From: Kribbella sp. NBC_01245
GTDB taxonomy: Bacteria > Actinomycetota > Actinomycetes > Propionibacteriales > Kribbellaceae
Direction: 5' to 3'
Length of the DNA: 64,000 bases
NCBI RefSeq assembly: GCF_036226525.1
Contig: NZ_CP108487.1
Span: forward strand, 6,200,001-6,264,000
Each line of letters opens with the position of its first letter. Position 1 is the first letter of the stretch. Below, in pieces: positions 26,613 to 35,503 of the stretch. A model generated the notes under the pieces. That model did not search any database. It had not been told where the DNA came from and worked only from the letters and a program-made list of their open reading frames with translations. Position numbers and translations under genes: made by a program.

Positions 26613-27275
26613 ATGAGCTCAGGGGTGCTCGTCCATGGACGGGATGACCTGTCCGCTGTTGCCGTGGTGCCGGTGGTGCAGCTACCGACGACCCGGCTGC
26701 CGACCGATATCTGGCACGACCTGATTCACGAGATGGCCACCGTCCGCGCTCTGACCGCCGCCGCGCTCGCCGCGGGCGACGAGACGGCCAGGATGACGCT
26801 GCTCGCGCTGATCGAGACCGAGACCCGCGAGGTCACCGCGCTACTTCGGCAGATTCGCGAGGACCACTATCTGGCCGAGCCCGCCGATGTCTCCGTGGTG
26901 CTGGCCGACCTGGTCGGGACTTTGGCCGCCACGACCGAGGTCACGCTGCGGTTGGCGCCCGTGCGGGCCCATCGCGTCGGGATCGACCGCGTCTCGCTGC
27001 GCCGGGTCCTGCGCAACCTACTGGAGAACGCGATTCGCGCCGCCGGGCCCGACGGAGTGGTCGAGCTGGCCGCCCGGCAGACCGACGCCGGCCTGGCCAT
27101 TTCGATCGGCGACTCCGGTCCCGGTTTCGGCCTTGGCCCACCCGGTCTGAGCAGCCGCGGCCTGGTCATCGTGCGACGGCTGATCGAAGCCGTCGGCGGC
27201 TCGCTCGACGTCGGCACCTCCCCGCTGGGCGGCGCCCTCGTCACGGTCACCTTCTCCCTTGCCCACCTCAGCTGA
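26613..27275 (+). CDS. Short soluble histidine kinase without sensor domain
   Basis: The 220-residue product has a dimerisation/phospho-acceptor-like helix with IWHDLIHEM (H35, or H39), and an HATPase_c domain with N-box LRNLLENAIRAAG, G1 box GDSGPGFGLG and a C-terminal G-rich GGALVTVTF. There is no membrane segment or recognisable sensor, so it must get its input from another protein or from a small cytosolic ligand. ATG at 26613 has GGGGGAAG just upstream. The next gene, which it overlaps or nearly abuts, is a canonical response regulator and its likely partner. Confidence 0.8.
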   Translation: MSSGVLVHGRDDLSAVAVVPVVQLPTTRLPTDIWHDLIHEMATVRALTAAALAAGDETARMTLLALIETETREVTALLRQIREDHYLAEPADVSVVLADLVGTLAATTEVTLRLAPVRAHRVGIDRVSLRRVLRNLLENAIRAAGPDGVVELAARQTDAGLAISIGDSGPGFGLGPPGLSSRGLVIVRRLIEAVGGSLDVGTSPLGGALVTVTFSLAHLS

Positions 27276-27306
27276 CCCGACGCTCGGCCCTGCCGACGAT
27301 CTGTCC

Positions 27307-27963
27307 GTGGCAGCGGGGGTGCGGGTGATCGTGTGTGATGACCATCGGGTCTTCGCCGAGGCGCTCGCGGCAGTGTTGCGCGGGCACGGCTATCTCGTCG
27401 CGGACGTCGTCCAGGATCCGCGGAAAGCCCTGGAACTGCTGGCCGCCGAAACGGTCGACTTGTGCGTGATGGATCTGGGTTTCCCCGACGCGGACGGTAT
27501 TGAGTTCACCCGCCGGATCGGTGAGACGACCCCGTCGGTCAAGGTCTTCGTGCTCACCGCCCGCACCGGGCCCGACGTACTCCGCCTCGCCATGGCCGCC
27601 GGCGCGAGTGGTGTCGCCTCCAAAGAACGCGGGATCGGCGACGTCGTCCGCGCCATCGGCCGGGTCGTGGCGGGTGAGCTCTATTGCGACGACCACCTGC
27701 TGCGCGACGCTCTCGGCCTGGGCGCCGACACGGACCGGGCCCACGCCCAGTTCCTCGCCACCTACCTCACCAAACGCGAACGCGAAGTCCTTGACCTGCT
27801 GGTCCAGGGGCAGACCACCGATGCCATGGCAGGGCTCCTGCACATCTCGAAGACCACGGTCCGCACCCACATCCAGTCCGTCCTCAGCAAGTTCGGCGCC
27901 CACTCCCGCCTAGAAGCCGTCGCCTACGCCATCGCCAACGGCATCGTCCCCCCACCCACCTGA
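27307..27963 (+). CDS. NarL/LuxR-family response regulator
   Basis: Two-component DNA-binding regulator of about 218 residues. The receiver is canonical: acidic pair D11-D12 (VIVCDDHRV), phospho-acceptor D56 (CVMDLGFPDADG) and a Lys in GVASKERG. The LuxR helix-turn-helix is complete (LTKREREVLDLLVQGQ and TTVRTHIQSVLSKFGAHSR). The start is uncertain: GTG at 27307 is given, while TTG 27259 would overlap the kinase gene and GTG 27319 would be shorter. It probably pairs with the kinase before it. Its targets are unknown, but it closes the exopolysaccharide region. Confidence 0.85.
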   Translation: MAAGVRVIVCDDHRVFAEALAAVLRGHGYLVADVVQDPRKALELLAAETVDLCVMDLGFPDADGIEFTRRIGETTPSVKVFVLTARTGPDVLRLAMAAGASGVASKERGIGDVVRAIGRVVAGELYCDDHLLRDALGLGADTDRAHAQFLATYLTKREREVLDLLVQGQTTDAMAGLLHISKTTVRTHIQSVLSKFGAHSRLEAVAYAIANGIVPPPT

Positions 27964-27974
27964 CGCCCGCGCCG

Positions 27975-28080
27975 ACCCTTTTCTTGCGACGATCGGACCC
28001 GTTTGCCGCTGTAAGGCAGCCTGCACCTGACAGGTAGCAGACGAGCGGCAAAACGGGTCCGATCGTCGCAAGAAAAGGGT
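27975..28080. repeat. Very long intergenic hairpin with 36/37-nt arms
   Basis: The arm at 27975-28010 (begins ACCCTTTTCTTGCGACGATC) pairs with 28044-28080, differing by a single extra A. The 33-nt loop holds a further small palindrome (ACCTG-a-CAGGT). It lies between convergent genes and ends nine bases from the stop of the oxygenase gene. It would fold strongly on either strand and probably terminates both transcripts. Confidence 0.75.
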
Positions 28081-28088
28081 TGCCCAGG

Positions 28089-29828
28089 CTAGTCCCGCGA
28101 AAGCACGGTCGTCAGCGCCTCGTGGAGGGTTGCCTCGGCGTCTTCGGGGAGGGCGGGGGAGCGCCACGCGACGTGGGCGTCGGGGCGGATCAGGAGGCAG
28201 CCGGAGTCGGGGATCTCGCTAAGGCGCGACCAGTCGCCGTACAGGTCGTCCAAGTCGGCACCCGGTCCGATGACGTACGCGTCCATCGGCACACCGAGGT
28301 TCTCCGAGACGACCTGGGCCGCCTTGGTCCACGACTCCCCGCCGATCCCGGTCAGCAGCACGAACCGACCTTTCCCAACGACGTCCAGCGTGCTCACCGT
28401 CGAACCACCTTGGTTGAGCCAGCAATGCGGAATTCGCGCCCCCGGCCAAGTCGTCGGGTGGTAAAACAACTCCGGATCGCGCTCATACGCAGGCTCGGCA
28501 GTCCCATCCGGCAGGACCGCGTCCGACCGATACCGCTGCCCCAGCTCCACCCCATGCGCGTTGAACTCGTAGTCCTTCAACTCGATCGCCTCGCGCAATT
28601 CCGCCCGCTGCGCCTCGCCTTCCGGAGTGTCGTCCTTCCGCGACGCGATCGTCCTCCCGGCAGGCGCGTCCGGAGTCATCCCAAGAGCCTTGAAGATCTG
28701 ACCGAACTGCGTCCTGCTCTTGTTCGCGCGCTCCACGATCTGCCGCGCCACCGGCACCCGCTCATCGTCGTACGTCGCGAGCAACGCCGGCCCGGCTTGC
28801 CCACGGATGACGTGCGCGAGCTTCCACGACAGGTTGTACGCGTCCTGGATCGACGTGTTCGAACCGAGGCCGTTGCTCGGCGGATGCCGGTGGATCGCGT
28901 CGCCCATGCAGAAAACGCGACCACGCGAGGCCTGTTCGGCGTACATGTGATTGACGCTCCAGACCGACGTGCCTTTGAGCTTGACGTCGATCGTGTCGTT
29001 GCCGACCAGGTTGTGCACGATCTCGGTCGCCATGGCCTCGTCGACCTCCGGCGCGGGTTTGCTGATGTCGTAACCCCAGACGATCAGCCACTCGTTCCAC
29101 GGCCGCACCATCCGGACCAGCCCGGCGCCGATGCCGCCGATCTGCGCGCCCGGTTGCAACACCCAGTAGAGAACGCTCGGCCGGTGCGCGACGTACTTCG
29201 AGAGGTCGGCCTCGAAGACGATGTTCATCGAGCCCTCGATATCCATCGAGCCGGTCATCGGCAGTGCGATGTCCTGCGCGACCTTGCTGCGACCACCGTC
29301 GGCGCCGATCAGATAGCGGGCTCTGATGGAGTACGTCGAACCGGTCAGGCGGTCGCGAACCAACGCGGTGACGCCGTCCTCGTCCTGCTCGAGCGAGAGG
29401 TACTCCGTCCCGAACCGCACCTGCGCACCCCGGCTCGCGGCCGTGCTGACCAGGATCGGCTCGAACAACGTTTGCGGCAGGTCGACCGGCAGAGTGGGCG
29501 AGGCCTCGGTGTAGTCGGCCAGCCGGCGCGGATGCGTGCCCCAAGTGCGAATCCGGCCGATCTCCTCACCGGCAAGCGAAGTGCAGAAGGCGGTCTGGCC
29601 CATCAGCTCATGCGTGGTGCCCTTGCCGGTGACCTCCGCCTCGATCCCCATATCGCGCATCAGCTCGATCGTGCGCTGGTTGGTGATGTGGGCGCGCGGG
29701 GTGTTCGCGGTCCAGCGGTAGCGGTTCAGCACGATGGTGTCGATCTCGTACGTCGACAGGAACAGCGCGGCGGCACCACCGGCCGGACCACTGCCGACGA
29801 TCAGCACATCGGTGTCGTATTCGGTCAT
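28089..29828 (-). CDS. FAD-dependent aromatic hydroxylase (TfdB/resorcinol-hydroxylase type)
   Basis: Flavoprotein monooxygenase of 579 residues that adds a hydroxyl group to a phenolic ring using NAD(P)H and oxygen. It has the FAD site VGSGPAGGAAALFL near 11-24, a DG motif (LIGADGGRSKVAQ) and the GD motif (FCMGDAIHRHPPSNGLGSNTSIQDA), then a C-terminal thioredoxin-like region. It is the last gene of a six-gene operon and overlaps the dioxygenase gene by four bases. Because the other enzymes handle hydroxyquinol, the natural substrate is probably resorcinol or a related phenol. The family is certain; the substrate is inferred. Confidence 0.88.
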   Translation of the reverse strand: MTEYDTDVLIVGSGPAGGAAALFLSTYEIDTIVLNRYRWTANTPRAHITNQRTIELMRDMGIEAEVTGKGTTHELMGQTAFCTSLAGEEIGRIRTWGTHPRRLADYTEASPTLPVDLPQTLFEPILVSTAASRGAQVRFGTEYLSLEQDEDGVTALVRDRLTGSTYSIRARYLIGADGGRSKVAQDIALPMTGSMDIEGSMNIVFEADLSKYVAHRPSVLYWVLQPGAQIGGIGAGLVRMVRPWNEWLIVWGYDISKPAPEVDEAMATEIVHNLVGNDTIDVKLKGTSVWSVNHMYAEQASRGRVFCMGDAIHRHPPSNGLGSNTSIQDAYNLSWKLAHVIRGQAGPALLATYDDERVPVARQIVERANKSRTQFGQIFKALGMTPDAPAGRTIASRKDDTPEGEAQRAELREAIELKDYEFNAHGVELGQRYRSDAVLPDGTAEPAYERDPELFYHPTTWPGARIPHCWLNQGGSTVSTLDVVGKGRFVLLTGIGGESWTKAAQVVSENLGVPMDAYVIGPGADLDDLYGDWSRLSEIPDSGCLLIRPDAHVAWRSPALPEDAEATLHEALTTVLSRD

Positions 29829-30706
29829 CGAGCGGACTCCTCGTCGGTGGCGAGTACAAGGTCGTACGTGATCGTGGCGTAGGGCACGTCGAGCTGCCGC
29901 CCGTCGGGCGCGACCCCGGCGGGGTGTTCGGCGAAGCCGGCGATCAGCGAGGCTTTTACCCCGAAGACGGCATCGCTATCCAGGTATTCGTCACCGGCCG
30001 CGAAGACGTGCGTGATCAACCGCGAATAGCCCGGTGCGGTGACCATGAAGTGGATGTGCGCAGGTCGCATCGGCCCGCGCCCGCCGGCCCGGAGCAACTC
30101 GCCGACCGGACCGTCGGCAGGGATCGGATAGGCCACCGGGCGTACCGCCCAGAAGGAAAAGTTGCCCTCGGCATCGGTATGCAGGTGGCCGCGGTTCTGC
30201 GGTCCATCGAGGGACTTCTGTACGTCATAGAAGCCTTCCTCGTCGGCCTGCCAAGCCTCGACCAAGGCGTCCGCGATTGGCTCGCGGGCGGTGTTCAGGA
30301 CGCGGCCGCTAACCAGACACGGCTGTCCGGGTGCGCCGTTCGACATGTCACCGCCGTTCTCGATTTCCGGCGATCCCTCGACGAAGAACGGCCCGAAAAC
30401 GGTCGCCGCCGTGGCCTCGGGCGGTTTGCGATTGGCCAGACCGACGGTCAGCATGGACAGTCCGAGTACGTCGGACAGCAGCACGAACTCCTGCCGCTTG
30501 TCGTCCGAGATCTGGCCGGTCTGGGTCAAGAAGTCGATGCCCTTGAACCACTCCTCCTCGGTCAGCTCGACCTCCGTCGCGAAGGCGTGCAGGTGCCGAA
30601 CCAAGGCCGCCATGATCGTCTTGTACCGCTCATCCGTGCTGCCGTCGAAGCTCGCCACCACGGCATCGGTGAGCGCCTGGCCGTCCAGGTCGGAGTGATT
30701 GGTCAC
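29825..30706 (-). CDS. Intradiol ring-cleavage dioxygenase, probably hydroxyquinol 1,2-dioxygenase
   Basis: Non-haem Fe(III) enzyme that opens hydroxyquinol (1,2,4-trihydroxybenzene) to maleylacetate. The 293-residue product has the N-terminal dimerisation helices and all four iron ligands: Y160 (EEGFYD), Y193 (VAYPIP), H217 and H219 (PAHIHF). The hydroxyquinol preference over catechol is inferred from its length and from the maleylacetate reductase two genes upstream. GTG at 30706 overlaps the thiolase stop (GTGA) and its own stop overlaps the next ATG (ATGA). Confidence 0.9.
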   Translation of the reverse strand: MTNHSDLDGQALTDAVVASFDGSTDERYKTIMAALVRHLHAFATEVELTEEEWFKGIDFLTQTGQISDDKRQEFVLLSDVLGLSMLTVGLANRKPPEATAATVFGPFFVEGSPEIENGGDMSNGAPGQPCLVSGRVLNTAREPIADALVEAWQADEEGFYDVQKSLDGPQNRGHLHTDAEGNFSFWAVRPVAYPIPADGPVGELLRAGGRGPMRPAHIHFMVTAPGYSRLITHVFAAGDEYLDSDAVFGVKASLIAGFAEHPAGVAPDGRQLDVPYATITYDLVLATDEESAR

Positions 30707-31923
30707 GCTTCGATCACCATCGCCAGGCCCTGGCCGACGCCTATGCACAAGGTGGCGAGGCCGTACCCGCCACCACGTCGTCGGAGTTCGTGCGCGAGGG
30801 TCGTGAGCAGGCGGGTGCCGGAGCTGCCGAGCGGATGCCCGAGCGCGATCGCGCCGCCGTTCACGTTGAGCTTGGTCTGATCCAGCTCGGGCCATTCCGC
30901 CAAGCAGGACAGGGATTGCGCGGCATACGCCTCGTTCAACTCGATCAACGTCAAGTCCTCCCATCCGATCCCGGCCCGCTGCAAGGCTTTACGGGACGCC
31001 TCGACCGGACCTATCCCGTAGTACTGCGGCTCAACCGCATGCACCGCCCTGCTGACGATTCTCGCGAGAGGGGTGATGCCCATACCGCTAACTGTGGACT
31101 CATCAGCCAGCAGCAAGGCGGACGCGCCATCGTTGAGCGGCGACGCATTCCCCGCAGTGACGGTCCCGTCGGGCCGGAATACCGGCTTCAACGCCGCCAT
31201 ACTTTCGGGGCTGCCACCCGGGCGGATCGACTCGTCACGAGTCAACGGCGCGGGCGCCTTCTTTCCTTGGGGTAGTACGTCGGCCAGGCGCTTCCAAGGC
31301 ACCACCTCGGCATCGAACCGGCCCTCGGCCCAAGCCGCGGCCGCTTTCTCGTGACTGGCAAGGGCAAACGCGTCCTGCGACTCGCGGGAAATCCCGTACT
31401 TATCCGCGAGCAGTTCGGCCCCCTCGCCAAGCGCCACGGTCCACTCGGCAGGCATGCGCGGGTTGACCATCCGCCAGCCGAGCGACGTCGAGTACGCCGT
31501 CATCCCGTCGTGCGGAAACGCCCGATCCGGCTTCGGCATCACCCAGGGCGCACGACTCATCGACTCGACACCACCGGCCACGACCAGGTCGGCATCACCC
31601 GTCTCGATCGCTCGCGCGGCCTGGATCGCGGCCTCGAGGCCAGACCCGCACAAGCGGTTGACCGTCGTACCGGGAACGTGTGTAGGCCAGCCCGCCAGCA
31701 GCACGGCCATTCGCGCGACGTCACGGTTCTCCTCGCCGGCGCCGTTCGCGTTACCGAGGAACACGTCGTCGATCTGACCGGGATCGATTTGCGCGTTGCG
31801 TGCGAGTAGCTCGGCCAGTGTCACCGCCGCAAGGTCGTCGGGTCGGCCGCCCGCGAGCGCGCCGCCGAGCTTGCCGACGGGCGTCCGTACGGCGTCCACC
31901 AGGTATGCCGATCGAGTCGTCAT
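30703..31923 (-). CDS. Thiolase, probably 3-oxoadipyl-CoA thiolase
   Basis: Cleaves 3-oxoadipyl-CoA with CoA to succinyl-CoA and acetyl-CoA. The 406-residue product has the nucleophilic C92 (VNRLCGSGLEA), the catalytic His in GGAIALGHPLGSSG, and the second Cys in ATLCIGVGQG. Sequence alone fits any acetyl-CoA acyltransferase; the pathway step is assigned from its position between the maleylacetate reductase and dioxygenase genes. ATG at 31923 overlaps the previous stop by one base. Confidence 0.9.
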   Translation of the reverse strand: MTTRSAYLVDAVRTPVGKLGGALAGGRPDDLAAVTLAELLARNAQIDPGQIDDVFLGNANGAGEENRDVARMAVLLAGWPTHVPGTTVNRLCGSGLEAAIQAARAIETGDADLVVAGGVESMSRAPWVMPKPDRAFPHDGMTAYSTSLGWRMVNPRMPAEWTVALGEGAELLADKYGISRESQDAFALASHEKAAAAWAEGRFDAEVVPWKRLADVLPQGKKAPAPLTRDESIRPGGSPESMAALKPVFRPDGTVTAGNASPLNDGASALLLADESTVSGMGITPLARIVSRAVHAVEPQYYGIGPVEASRKALQRAGIGWEDLTLIELNEAYAAQSLSCLAEWPELDQTKLNVNGGAIALGHPLGSSGTRLLTTLAHELRRRGGGYGLATLCIGVGQGLAMVIEA

Positions 31924-32948
31924 CAGTCGTCCTTCGAAGGTCGAACGCCCGCCCAGGCGCGAGCCAGAATCGTTTGAACCAAGGCCTCGCCGGCCGCCGC
32001 CTCGCGTGCTTGGTCCTCGGTGAGACCCAGTTCGCGCAAGCTCGTCGGTACGCCAGACGCCTCGAACAGGTCGTACAACTGCGTCGCCAGCTCGCCCTTG
32101 CCCAAGGCAACCGATAAGCGAGCGGCCGCTTCGGGGACGGTAGGCGCGAGGACCCGGGTGACCTGCGGCAAGACCGCGGCGTGGGTCTCCGCATGCGGCA
32201 GGCCGTACCGACCGCCCAGGAGATGGCAAAGCTTGTGGTGCAACCCGGTCCCGGCCGACGTCAACGCCGAACCGGCCAGCCCAGCGCCGTACAGAAGGTC
32301 GCCCCGAGCATCTAAATCACGCGGATCAAGTAATACTTGCCTAAGGCCCTCACTAAGCGCGCGAGTGCCTTCGACAGCGATCACTTCGTTGAATGGATTC
32401 GCCTTCGGAGTCCAAACGGCTTCGACACAATGCGCGAGAGCATTCGCGACGCTCGCGGCCGTGACGTCCAGCGGCAAATCCCGGCTCAGCGAAGGGTCGT
32501 ACACCACGGTCTTCGGCAGTACGACGGGATCGGTCCCCGTCCGCTTCTCCCCATCCGACGTGATGCCCCAAACCGGCGTCATCTCCGAACCGGCGTACGT
32601 CGTCGGCACCGCCACGATCGGCAAACCCGACGTCAACGCGACCGCCTTCGCGAGGCCTACCGCCGACCCGCCGCCGATGCTCACCAAGCCAGTCGCGCCG
32701 ATCGTCTCGGCTGCAAGTCGTGCTTTCGACGCGAGTTCGAGCGGCACATGCTGACGTACGTCGTCCAGCCGGCCAACCGCGCGAGCGCCGAGCAACTCCT
32801 GCAAGCGATCGCCAGCGGTCTTGGCCGATCCCGTCACCACCAGAAGCACCCGATCGACGCCGAGCCGCTCAACCTCACCCGGTACGTCGGCCAACTCGCC
32901 AAGCACCACGCGCGCCGCGAACTGCTCATATACAAAGGGCTTAGGCAT
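31923..32948 (-). CDS. Maleylacetate reductase
   Basis: NADH-dependent reductase of the iron-type alcohol dehydrogenase family that turns maleylacetate into 3-oxoadipate. The 341-residue product has the nucleotide site VSIGGGSAVGLAKAVAL, AVPTTYAGSEMTPVWG, and histidines in ANALAHCVEA and GTGLHHKLCHLLGG, a combination typical of MacA/TfdF-type enzymes. The start was set at the ATG at 32948 with GAGGAG eight bases upstream; an earlier in-frame start adds 17 unrelated residues. It overlaps the CoA-transferase B gene by eight bases. Confidence 0.92.
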   Translation of the reverse strand: MPKPFVYEQFAARVVLGELADVPGEVERLGVDRVLLVVTGSAKTAGDRLQELLGARAVGRLDDVRQHVPLELASKARLAAETIGATGLVSIGGGSAVGLAKAVALTSGLPIVAVPTTYAGSEMTPVWGITSDGEKRTGTDPVVLPKTVVYDPSLSRDLPLDVTAASVANALAHCVEAVWTPKANPFNEVIAVEGTRALSEGLRQVLLDPRDLDARGDLLYGAGLAGSALTSAGTGLHHKLCHLLGGRYGLPHAETHAAVLPQVTRVLAPTVPEAAARLSVALGKGELATQLYDLFEASGVPTSLRELGLTEDQAREAAAGEALVQTILARAWAGVRPSKDD

Positions 32949-33705
32949 CGACGAACTCCTCACGCCGCTGCAAACGCCGCAACGCGTCAAGCTCCACAAA
33001 GGTTGGCGGTGGCACGGTGACGAGCTGGTCCGCCACCTTCAGGTCCCATCCAGTCGCGGCCTTGGCCGTCGCGAGGTCGACGCCCTCGTGCAACCGGGTC
33101 AGCGTGAGCTCATTGGTCGACGGATCGGGTTCGAGCACCCCGTGATCCGTGATGACGAGGGTCGGACCCGCGCCGGTCATGCCGTACGCCTCGCGCTCCT
33201 GGCCGGTCGGCCCGAACCCGACGGACGAGATGAACTCGACCTTCTCGACGAACGTACGCGTCGACTGCCGGACGATCACGATCACCCGTTTGGCGGCCGA
33301 CGCGATCTCTGGCGCGCCGCCCGCGCCGGGAAGACGCACGCTCGGTTCGTCGTACGGGCCGATCACGGTGGTGTTGATATTGCCGAACCGGTCGATCTGC
33401 GCGGCGCCGAGAAAGCCCACGTCGATCCGTCCGGCGCCGACCCAGTAGTTGAACATCTCGGGCACCGACACCACCGTGGTGGCCGTCGCGGCGAGGTCGT
33501 CATCCCCGATCGACAACGGCAGACGACGCGGTTTGGCGTCGATCGCGCCGGATTCGTAGACCAGGCGGCAGTTCGGCGCATGCGTCCGGCGGGCGAGGTT
33601 GGCGGCGAGGTTGGGCGGGCCGACGCCCACGAGGCAGACGTCGCCGTCGTGCAATTCGCGAGCAGCGGCGACGTTCATCATCTCGGCACTTGTCCAGTTG
33701 GTCAT
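32941..33705 (-). CDS. CoA-transferase subunit B (3-oxoadipate CoA-transferase type)
   Basis: Beta subunit of a family I CoA-transferase, 254 residues. The motif LVYESGAID carries the likely catalytic Glu, and VGVGPPNLAANLARRTHAP and GFLGAAQIDRFGNINTTVIG are typical of this subunit. With subunit A upstream it would activate 3-oxoadipate by transferring CoA from succinyl-CoA. The same fold is used by glutaconate CoA-transferase and the steroid-pathway IpdAB, so the substrate is inferred from the operon. ATG at 33705 overlaps the stop of subunit A (ATGA). Confidence 0.85.
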   Translation of the reverse strand: MTNWTSAEMMNVAAARELHDGDVCLVGVGPPNLAANLARRTHAPNCRLVYESGAIDAKPRRLPLSIGDDDLAATATTVVSVPEMFNYWVGAGRIDVGFLGAAQIDRFGNINTTVIGPYDEPSVRLPGAGGAPEIASAAKRVIVIVRQSTRTFVEKVEFISSVGFGPTGQEREAYGMTGAGPTLVITDHGVLEPDPSTNELTLTRLHEGVDLATAKAATGWDLKVADQLVTVPPPTFVELDALRRLQRREEFVDA

Positions 33706-34544
33706 CGGGCCGGCAGTCCGTTCTCCGCGGCCCATTTGAGGAAGGACTCGCGGTCTCGTGAGATGGCGTCCCACTGCTGGTAGAAGGTGTTGTCGCGGGT
33801 CGTATAGCCCGCCGCGTACGACGGCCAGGCGCCGCCGGGCACCTCGCAGACCGCCGACAACACCCAGCTCGGCAGGATCACCGCGCCCGTCCGTTCCGGG
33901 AAGACGTCCACGACTTCCTCGACGGTGACGATTGCCCGTCGCGCCGCGAGCACGGCCTCGCGCTGGACGCCGGTGATGCCCCAGAGCATGACGTTGCCGT
34001 CGCGATCCGCGAGCTGGGCGTGGACGATTGCCACGTCCGGCCGGACCGCCCGAACCGCGGCCAGTTCGTCGCCGGTGAACGGGCAGGTGACCGTTTGCAC
34101 GATGTCGGTCTGGCGCTCGAGGTCGGTGCCGCGATAGCCGCGCAGTACGCCGAAGGGAAGGTTCGCGGCGCCGGCGGCATACGCGTTCGCGAGACCGGCG
34201 TGGCTGTGCTCGTGTACGCCGAGGCGGTGTGGCCAGTGGTTCTCCACGGCATCGCGGAGGCGGTGGAGAGAGCCCACGCCGGGGTTGCCGCCGTACGAGA
34301 AGACGATCTCGTCGACGCAGCCCAGACCGATCAGCTGGTCATAGATGAGATCGGGCGTCATCCGGACCAGGGTGAGGTGGCGACGACCCTGGCGCGCGAT
34401 CTCGTGGGCCGCGGCGAACGGGATGAGGTGCGTGAATCCCTCCATCGCGACCGTGTCCCCGTCCCGCACGTGCGCCGCGATCGCCGCCGGCAAGGAAGTG
34501 ATCGGCGCCCTCGCCGGGATCGGGCTGGGGCTTGAGTCCGGCAC
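33702..34544 (-). CDS. CoA-transferase subunit A (3-oxoadipate CoA-transferase type)
   Basis: Alpha subunit of a family I CoA-transferase, 280 residues, and the first gene of the aromatic operon. Typical motifs are VRDGDTVAMEGFTHLIPFAAAHEI near 26-49, SYGGNPGVGSLHRLRDAVENHWP, and HAQLADRDGNVMLWGITGVQRE. GTG at 34544 has GGGAGG about 11 bases upstream. A divergent IclR gene lies 76 bp away, with operator-like repeats between them. Confidence 0.86.
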   Translation of the reverse strand: MPDSSPSPIPARAPITSLPAAIAAHVRDGDTVAMEGFTHLIPFAAAHEIARQGRRHLTLVRMTPDLIYDQLIGLGCVDEIVFSYGGNPGVGSLHRLRDAVENHWPHRLGVHEHSHAGLANAYAAGAANLPFGVLRGYRGTDLERQTDIVQTVTCPFTGDELAAVRAVRPDVAIVHAQLADRDGNVMLWGITGVQREAVLAARRAIVTVEEVVDVFPERTGAVILPSWVLSAVCEVPGGAWPSYAAGYTTRDNTFYQQWDAISRDRESFLKWAAENGLPAR

Positions 34545-34574
34545 GGTGGACGAACCTCCCGGTTTCTCGTAGGA

Positions 34575-34611
34575 TTTCGCTCAGCGAAAAGAAGTTCTCC
34601 TAGCGAAAAGA
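34575..34611. promoter_or_regulatory. Candidate IclR operator with palindrome and direct repeat
   Basis: TTTCGCT-c-AGCGAAA (34575-34589) is a perfect 15-bp palindrome. Its right half extends to AGCGAAAAGA (34583-34592), which recurs exactly at 34602-34611, 19 bp further on. The element lies in the 76-bp gap between the aromatic operon and the IclR gene, ideal for control of both. IclR regulators of aromatic pathways bind palindromes of this size. Confidence 0.7.
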
Positions 34612-34620
34612 GGATAGCCG

Positions 34621-35412
34621 GTGCCCTCAAGTGAGTCCACGGCTCGTTCGGGCTCGTTCCTGCAGGGGTTGGAGCGCGGGCTCGCGGTGATCCGGGCCTT
34701 CGGTGCGGACGCGCCGTCGCTGACGCTGAGCGAGGTCGCCCGGGCGGTCGGGCTGACCCCGGCGACGGCCCGGCGGATCCTGCTGACGCTGGAGGAGCTT
34801 GGGTACGTCCGGAGCGACGGCCGTCGGTTCTTGTTGACGCCGCGCGTGCTCGCGCTCGGCTGGGCCTATCTGTCGTCGCTGGACCTGGGCGAGATCGCCG
34901 GGCCGTTCATGGAGGAGGTGAGCGCCGCGACCCGCGAGTCCTGCTCGATGGCGACGCTCGACCTGCCGGACATCGTGTACGTCGCCCGCGTGCCGACCAG
35001 CCGGATCATGACCGTGGCACTCGGCGTCGGCGCGCGCCTGCCGGCCTACGCGACCTCAATGGGCCGGGTCTTACTCGCGGGTCTGCCGGCCGCGGAGCTC
35101 GATCGCTACTTGGCCGACCTGGAGCCGGAGGCCCTGACGGATCGCACGCTGACCTCGATCGACTCCCTGCGCGATGCCATCGCCGAGGCGGGCAAGACCG
35201 GGTACGCGGTGGTCGACCAGGAGCTCGAACAAGGCCTGCGCTCAATCGCCGTACCGGTTGTCGATGGCCGCGGCAAAACCATCGCCGCCCTCAACGTCTC
35301 CGCCCACACCTCGCGAGCGACCGCCGCCGCGCTGCGAACCGACGTCCTCCCGCGCCTCCGCGCCGCCGCCGAAGGCATCGGCACCGCCCTGCACCACCGC
35401 GGCCGCGCCTAA
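34621..35412 (+). CDS. IclR-family regulator of the aromatic operon
   Basis: Transcriptional regulator of 263 residues. The N-terminal winged helix-turn-helix (LERGLAVIRAFGADAPSLTLSEVARAVGLTPATARRILLTLEELGYV, split over residues 15-60) and the C-terminal effector domain (SMATLDLPDIVYVARVP and YATSMGRVLLAGLP) are both complete; PcaR/PobR-type proteins have this plan. GTG at 34621 has AGAGGA seven bases upstream. The operator lies immediately before it. It probably senses a pathway intermediate. Confidence 0.92.
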   Translation: MPSSESTARSGSFLQGLERGLAVIRAFGADAPSLTLSEVARAVGLTPATARRILLTLEELGYVRSDGRRFLLTPRVLALGWAYLSSLDLGEIAGPFMEEVSAATRESCSMATLDLPDIVYVARVPTSRIMTVALGVGARLPAYATSMGRVLLAGLPAAELDRYLADLEPEALTDRTLTSIDSLRDAIAEAGKTGYAVVDQELEQGLRSIAVPVVDGRGKTIAALNVSAHTSRATAAALRTDVLPRLRAAAEGIGTALHHRGRA

Positions 35413-35418
35413 CCGTCT

Positions 35419-35489
35419 TTTTCTTTGTCGCGAGTGGTCGCGACAAAGAAAAGGAACCGGCCGCCCACAAACGTGTGGGCGGCCGGTTC
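35419..35489. terminator. Tandem perfect hairpins between convergent genes
   Basis: Hairpin 1: arms 35419-35433 and 35438-35452, 15 bp, loop GTGG. Hairpin 2: arms 35454-35469 (GAACCGGCCGCCCACA) and 35474-35489, 16 bp, loop AACG. Read on the minus strand, hairpin 2 is followed by the T-rich tract CCTTTTCTTTG, so it fits a terminator for the SIS gene. Hairpin 1 contains CGCGAGTGGTCGCG, the complement of the core of the tandem repeat at 41.2 kb. Confidence 0.8.
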
Positions 35490-35503
35490 TTGAGGACTGC
35501 GAG

